Below, in pieces: positions 61,114 to 64,000 of a stretch of DNA of 64,000 bases. The position numbers and the translations under genes are program-made. Each line of letters begins with the position of its first letter. The stretch's first letter is position 1. The notes under the pieces were generated by a model. That model worked only from the letters and a program-made list of their open reading frames with translations. It had not been told where the DNA came from and did no database searches. The stretch is from positions 558,001 through 622,000 of the forward strand of contig JBAIAA010000255.1 of assembly GCA_037893245.1 (NCBI GenBank), written 5' to 3'. The stretch comes from Crossaster papposus (lineage: Eukaryota; Echinodermata; Asteroidea; Velatida; Solasteridae).

Positions 61114-62648
61114 TCATGTAAATTTAGAAAATGCAAACAAAATGAAAGCAGACATTCTAAAAACATTCTACAATATTTATTAAATGTGAATAGCAGTGAA
61201 GCAAAAATACCTAGTTAGCAAAGCGAGGTTTTGGTCCTCGGACCTCTGGGCTATGGGCCCATCACGCTCCCGCTGCACTACTCTGCGTAACTATTTTTAA
61301 TGAAAATGAAATCCCTATCAAATACAACATTATCCTGAGCAGACCGAGGTTGTGATCATCCGAACTCTCGGTTACTGACCAAGAAAGGGTCTACTTTGTC
61401 ACACTGAGTCGAGTACTTCAAGTCATACCAAAAACTTATTAGCAGCAGAACAAGGTTTTGATCCTCGGCACTCTGGGTTATAGGCCCAGCAAGCTTCCAC
61501 TGCGCCACCATGCCTCATGTAAATTTAGAAAAACAACAAACAAAATAAAAGCAGACATTCTAAAAACATTCTAAAATAATTATTAAATTTGAATAACAGT
61601 GAAGCAAAAATACCTCTTTAGCAGAGCGAGGTTTCGGTCCTCGGGCCTCTTGGTTATGGGCCCATCACGATCCCACTGCACCACTCTGCGTAACTATTTG
61701 TAATGAAAATGAAATCACTTTCAAGGAAATAATTATCCTGAGCAGACCGAGGTTGTGGTCAACCAAACTCTCGGTTACTGACCAAGAAAGGGTCTACTTT
61801 GTCACTCTGAGTCGAGTACTTCAAGTCATACCAAAAACTTATTAGCAGCAGAACGAGGTTTTGATCCTCGGCACTCTGGGTTATAGGCCCAGCAAGCTTC
61901 CACTGCGCCACCATGCCTCATGTAAATTTAGAAAAACAACAAACAAAATGAAAGCAGACATTCTAAAAACATTCTACAATATTTATTAAATGTGAATAGC
62001 AGTGAAGCAAAAATACCTAGTTAGCAAAGCGAGGTTTTGGTCCTTGGACCTCTGGGCTATGGGCCCATCACGCTCCCGCTGCACTACTCTGCGTAACTAT
62101 TTTTAATGAAAATGAAATCCCTATCAAATACAACATTATCCTGAGCAGACCGAGGTTGTGATCATCCGAACTCTCGGTTACTGACCAAGAAAGGGTCTAC
62201 TTTGTCACTCTGAGTCGAGTACTTCAAGTCATACCAAAAACTTATTAGCAGCAGAACGAGGTTTTGATCCTCGGCACTCTGGGTTATAGGCCCAGCAAGC
62301 TTCCACTGCGCCACCATGCCTCATGTAAATTTTGAAAAACAACAAACAAAATAAAAGCAGACATTCTAAAAACATTCTAAAATAATTATTAAATTTGAAT
62401 AACAGTGAAGCAAAAATACCTCTTTAGCAGAGCGAGGTTTCGGTCCTCGGGCCTCTGGGTTATGGGCCCATCACGATCCCACTGCACCACTCTGCGTAAC
62501 TATTTGTAATGAAAATGAAATCACTTTCAAGGAAATAATTATCCTGAGCAGACCGAGGTTGTGGTCAACCAAACTCTCGGGTACTGACCAAGAAAGTGTC
62601 TACTTTGTCACTCCGAGTCGAGTACCTCATGTCATACCAAAAACTTGT

Positions 62649-62720
62649 TAGCAGAGCGAGGTTTTGATCCTCGGACCTCTGGGTTATGGGCCCAGCACGC
62701 TTCAACTGCGCCACTATGCC
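62649..62720 (-). tRNA. T1 variant, T-loop G57A
   Basis: T-loop ATCAAAA; 1,607 bp from the previous T1. Confidence 0.74.
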
Positions 62721-63442
62721 TCATGTAAATTTAGAAAATGCAAACAAAATGAAAGCAGACATTCTAAAAACATTCTACAATATTTATTAAATGTGAATAG
62801 CAGTGAAGCAAAAATACCTAGTTAGCAAAGCGAGGTTTTGGTCCTCGGACCTCTGGGCTATGGGCCCATCACGCTCCCGCTGCACTACTCTGCGTAACTA
62901 TTTTTAATGAAAATGAAATCCCTATCAAATACAACATTATCCTGAGCAGACCGAGGTTGTGATCATCCGGACTCTCGGTTACTGACCAAGAAAGGGTCTA
63001 CTTTGTCACTCTGAGTCGAGTACTTCAAGTCATACCAAAAACTTATTAGCGGCAGAACGAGGTTTTGATCCTTGGCACTCTGGGTTATAGGCCCAGCAAG
63101 CTTCCACTGCGCCACCATGCCTCGTGTAAATTTAGAAAAACAACAAACAAAATAAAAGCAGACATTCTAAAAACATTCTAAAATAATTATTAAATTTGAA
63201 TAACAGTGAAGCAAAAATACCTCTTTAGCAGAGCGAGGTTTCGGTCCTCGGGCCTCTGGGCCCATCACGATCCCACTGCACCACTCTGCGTAACTATTTG
63301 TAATGAAAATGAAATCACTTTCAAGGAAATAATTATCCTGAGCAGACCGAGGTTGTGGTCAACCAAACTCTCGGGTACTGACCAAGAAAGTGTCTACTTT
63401 GTCACTCCGAGTCGAGTACCTCATGTCATACCAAAAACTTGT

Positions 63443-63514
63443 TAGCAGAGCGAGGTTTCGATCCTCGGACCTCTGGGTTATGGGCCCAGCACGCTTCAAC
63501 TGCGCCACTATGCC
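63443..63514 (-). tRNA. T1 iMet-like tRNA (CAU), last full copy in window
   Basis: Consensus body; the X-monomer T2 below it (near 63.26 kb) has the 7-nt anticodon-loop deletion. Confidence 0.8.
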
Positions 63515-63843
63515 TCATGTAAATTTAGAAAATGCAAACAAAATGAAAGCAGACATTCTAAAAACATTCTACAATATTTATTAAATGTGAATAGCAGTGA
63601 AGCAAAAATACCTAGTTAGCAAAGCGAGGTTTGGGTCCTCGGACCTCTGGGCTATGGGCCCATCACGCTCCCGCTGCACTACTCTGCGTAACTATTTTTA
63701 ATGAAAATGAAATCCCTATCAAATACAAAATTATCCTGAGCAGACCGAGGTTGTGATCATCCGAACTCTCGGTTAGTGACCAAGAAAGGGTCTACTTTGT
63801 CACTCTGAGTCGAGTACTTCAAGTCATACCAAAAACTTATTAG

Positions 63844-63915
63844 CAGCAGAACGAGGTTTTGATCCTCGGCACTCTGGGTTATAGGCCCAGCAAGCTTCCA
63901 CTGCGCCACCATGCC
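63844..63915 (-). tRNA. T3 element (UAU), last element in window
   Basis: Typical T3 body; the remaining 85 bases to the window end are T2-T3 spacer. Confidence 0.7.
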
Positions 63916-64000
63916 TCATGTAAATTTAGAAAAACAACAAACAAAATAAAAGCAGACATTCTAAAAACATTCTAAAATAATTATTAAATTTGAATAACAG

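Larger units (their letters stand above)
59780..63400 (-). repeat. Tandem repeats of about 1.6 kb near right end
   Basis: Markers cacactga (59.79 and 61.40 kb), cttggttatggg (60.04 and 61.65 kb) and aaatacaacatt (60.52, 61.32, 62.13 and 62.93 kb) recur. D1/D2 hybrids at 60.17 and 61.77 kb are copies of one event. Confidence 0.8.
30112..64000 (-). repeat. Right arm of tRNA-iMet-derived satellite array, - orientation
   Basis: This is the same X/Y dimer in reverse orientation, about 85 monomers. Regular dimers (801 bp) are frequent, but X/Y alternation is broken many times by hybrid elements: T1/T3 at 35875, 39081, 42280 and 44685; T2/T4 near 35.25, 38.46, 41.66, 44.06 and 46.47 kb; D1/D2 near 31.05, 60.17 and 61.77 kb. 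Repeats of about 1.6, 2.4 and 3.2 kb are nested inside. The window ends in the spacer after a T3 element at 63844-63915, so the array continues beyond it. Confidence 0.97.

Noticed and set aside
1-64000. CRISPR array
   Set aside because: Repeat units are about 400 bp with recognisable tRNA folds and conserved spacers. CRISPR repeats are short with unique spacers, and the sequence is eukaryotic in character.
1-64000. tRNA-derived SINE family
   Set aside because: A SINE would have one tRNA head, a body and a tail, flanked by target-site duplications and dispersed. Here three tRNA-like elements sit in a fixed tandem monomer with no target-site duplications or tails.
1-64000. Functional operon-like tRNA gene cluster for translation supply
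   Set aside because: T1-T4 each carry acceptor-stem, D-stem or anticodon-arm defects, and two of six elements are clearly decayed. Expression may occur, but normal initiator function is not supported by the sequence.

Overview
The window is one continuous tandem array (a satellite) built from initiator-methionine tRNA-like genes. I found no credible protein-coding gene. The tRNA bodies read as eukaryotic cytoplasmic tRNA-iMet: the commonest copy (called T1 here) has the GGG/CCC initiator anticodon stem, a CAU anticodon with C33 rather than U33, and an AUCGAAA T-loop with A54 and A60. From memory, C33 points to an animal, and the CGAGG/CCTCG T-stem is closer to insect-type invertebrate iMet than to vertebrate iMet. 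The species cannot be named from this sequence.

The basic monomer is about 400 bp and carries three tRNA-like elements in the same direction, separated by AT-rich spacers. Two monomer types alternate. Type X is T1 (iMet-like, CAU), D1 (decayed) and T2 (iMet-like, CAU). Type Y is T3 (iMet-derived, UAU), D2 (decayed) and T4 (iMet-derived, CAU). X plus Y makes a dimer of about 801 bp (variants of about 790, 794, 800 and 802 bp). In the + orientation, from the first base of T1, D1 starts at +103, T2 at +224, T3 at +400, D2 at +506, T4 at +627 and the next T1 at +801. About 75 monomers on the left and 85 on the right give an estimated 480 tRNA-like elements; this total is an estimate from the period, not a count. 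T1 to T4 keep internal A-box/B-box-like blocks and are each followed within about 10 nt by a T5 run, so Pol III promoter and terminator architecture is largely preserved.

Layout: bases 1-30094 hold the array in + orientation, very regular from about 0.4 to 28.3 kb. At 30095-30111 the orientation flips through a short junction with a local microduplication; the left breakpoint lies in a D2 element and the right one in a T2 element. Bases 30112-64000 hold the same array in - orientation, with many more hybrid monomers and nested higher-order repeats of about 1.6, 2.4 and 3.2 kb, and with block copies shared over 5.6, 8.3 and 21 kb.

Every stretch not listed individually is another copy of the same monomers. 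The many short ORFs of 61-82 codons that recur once per repeat are translations across tRNA bodies and spacers and are not annotated as genes.
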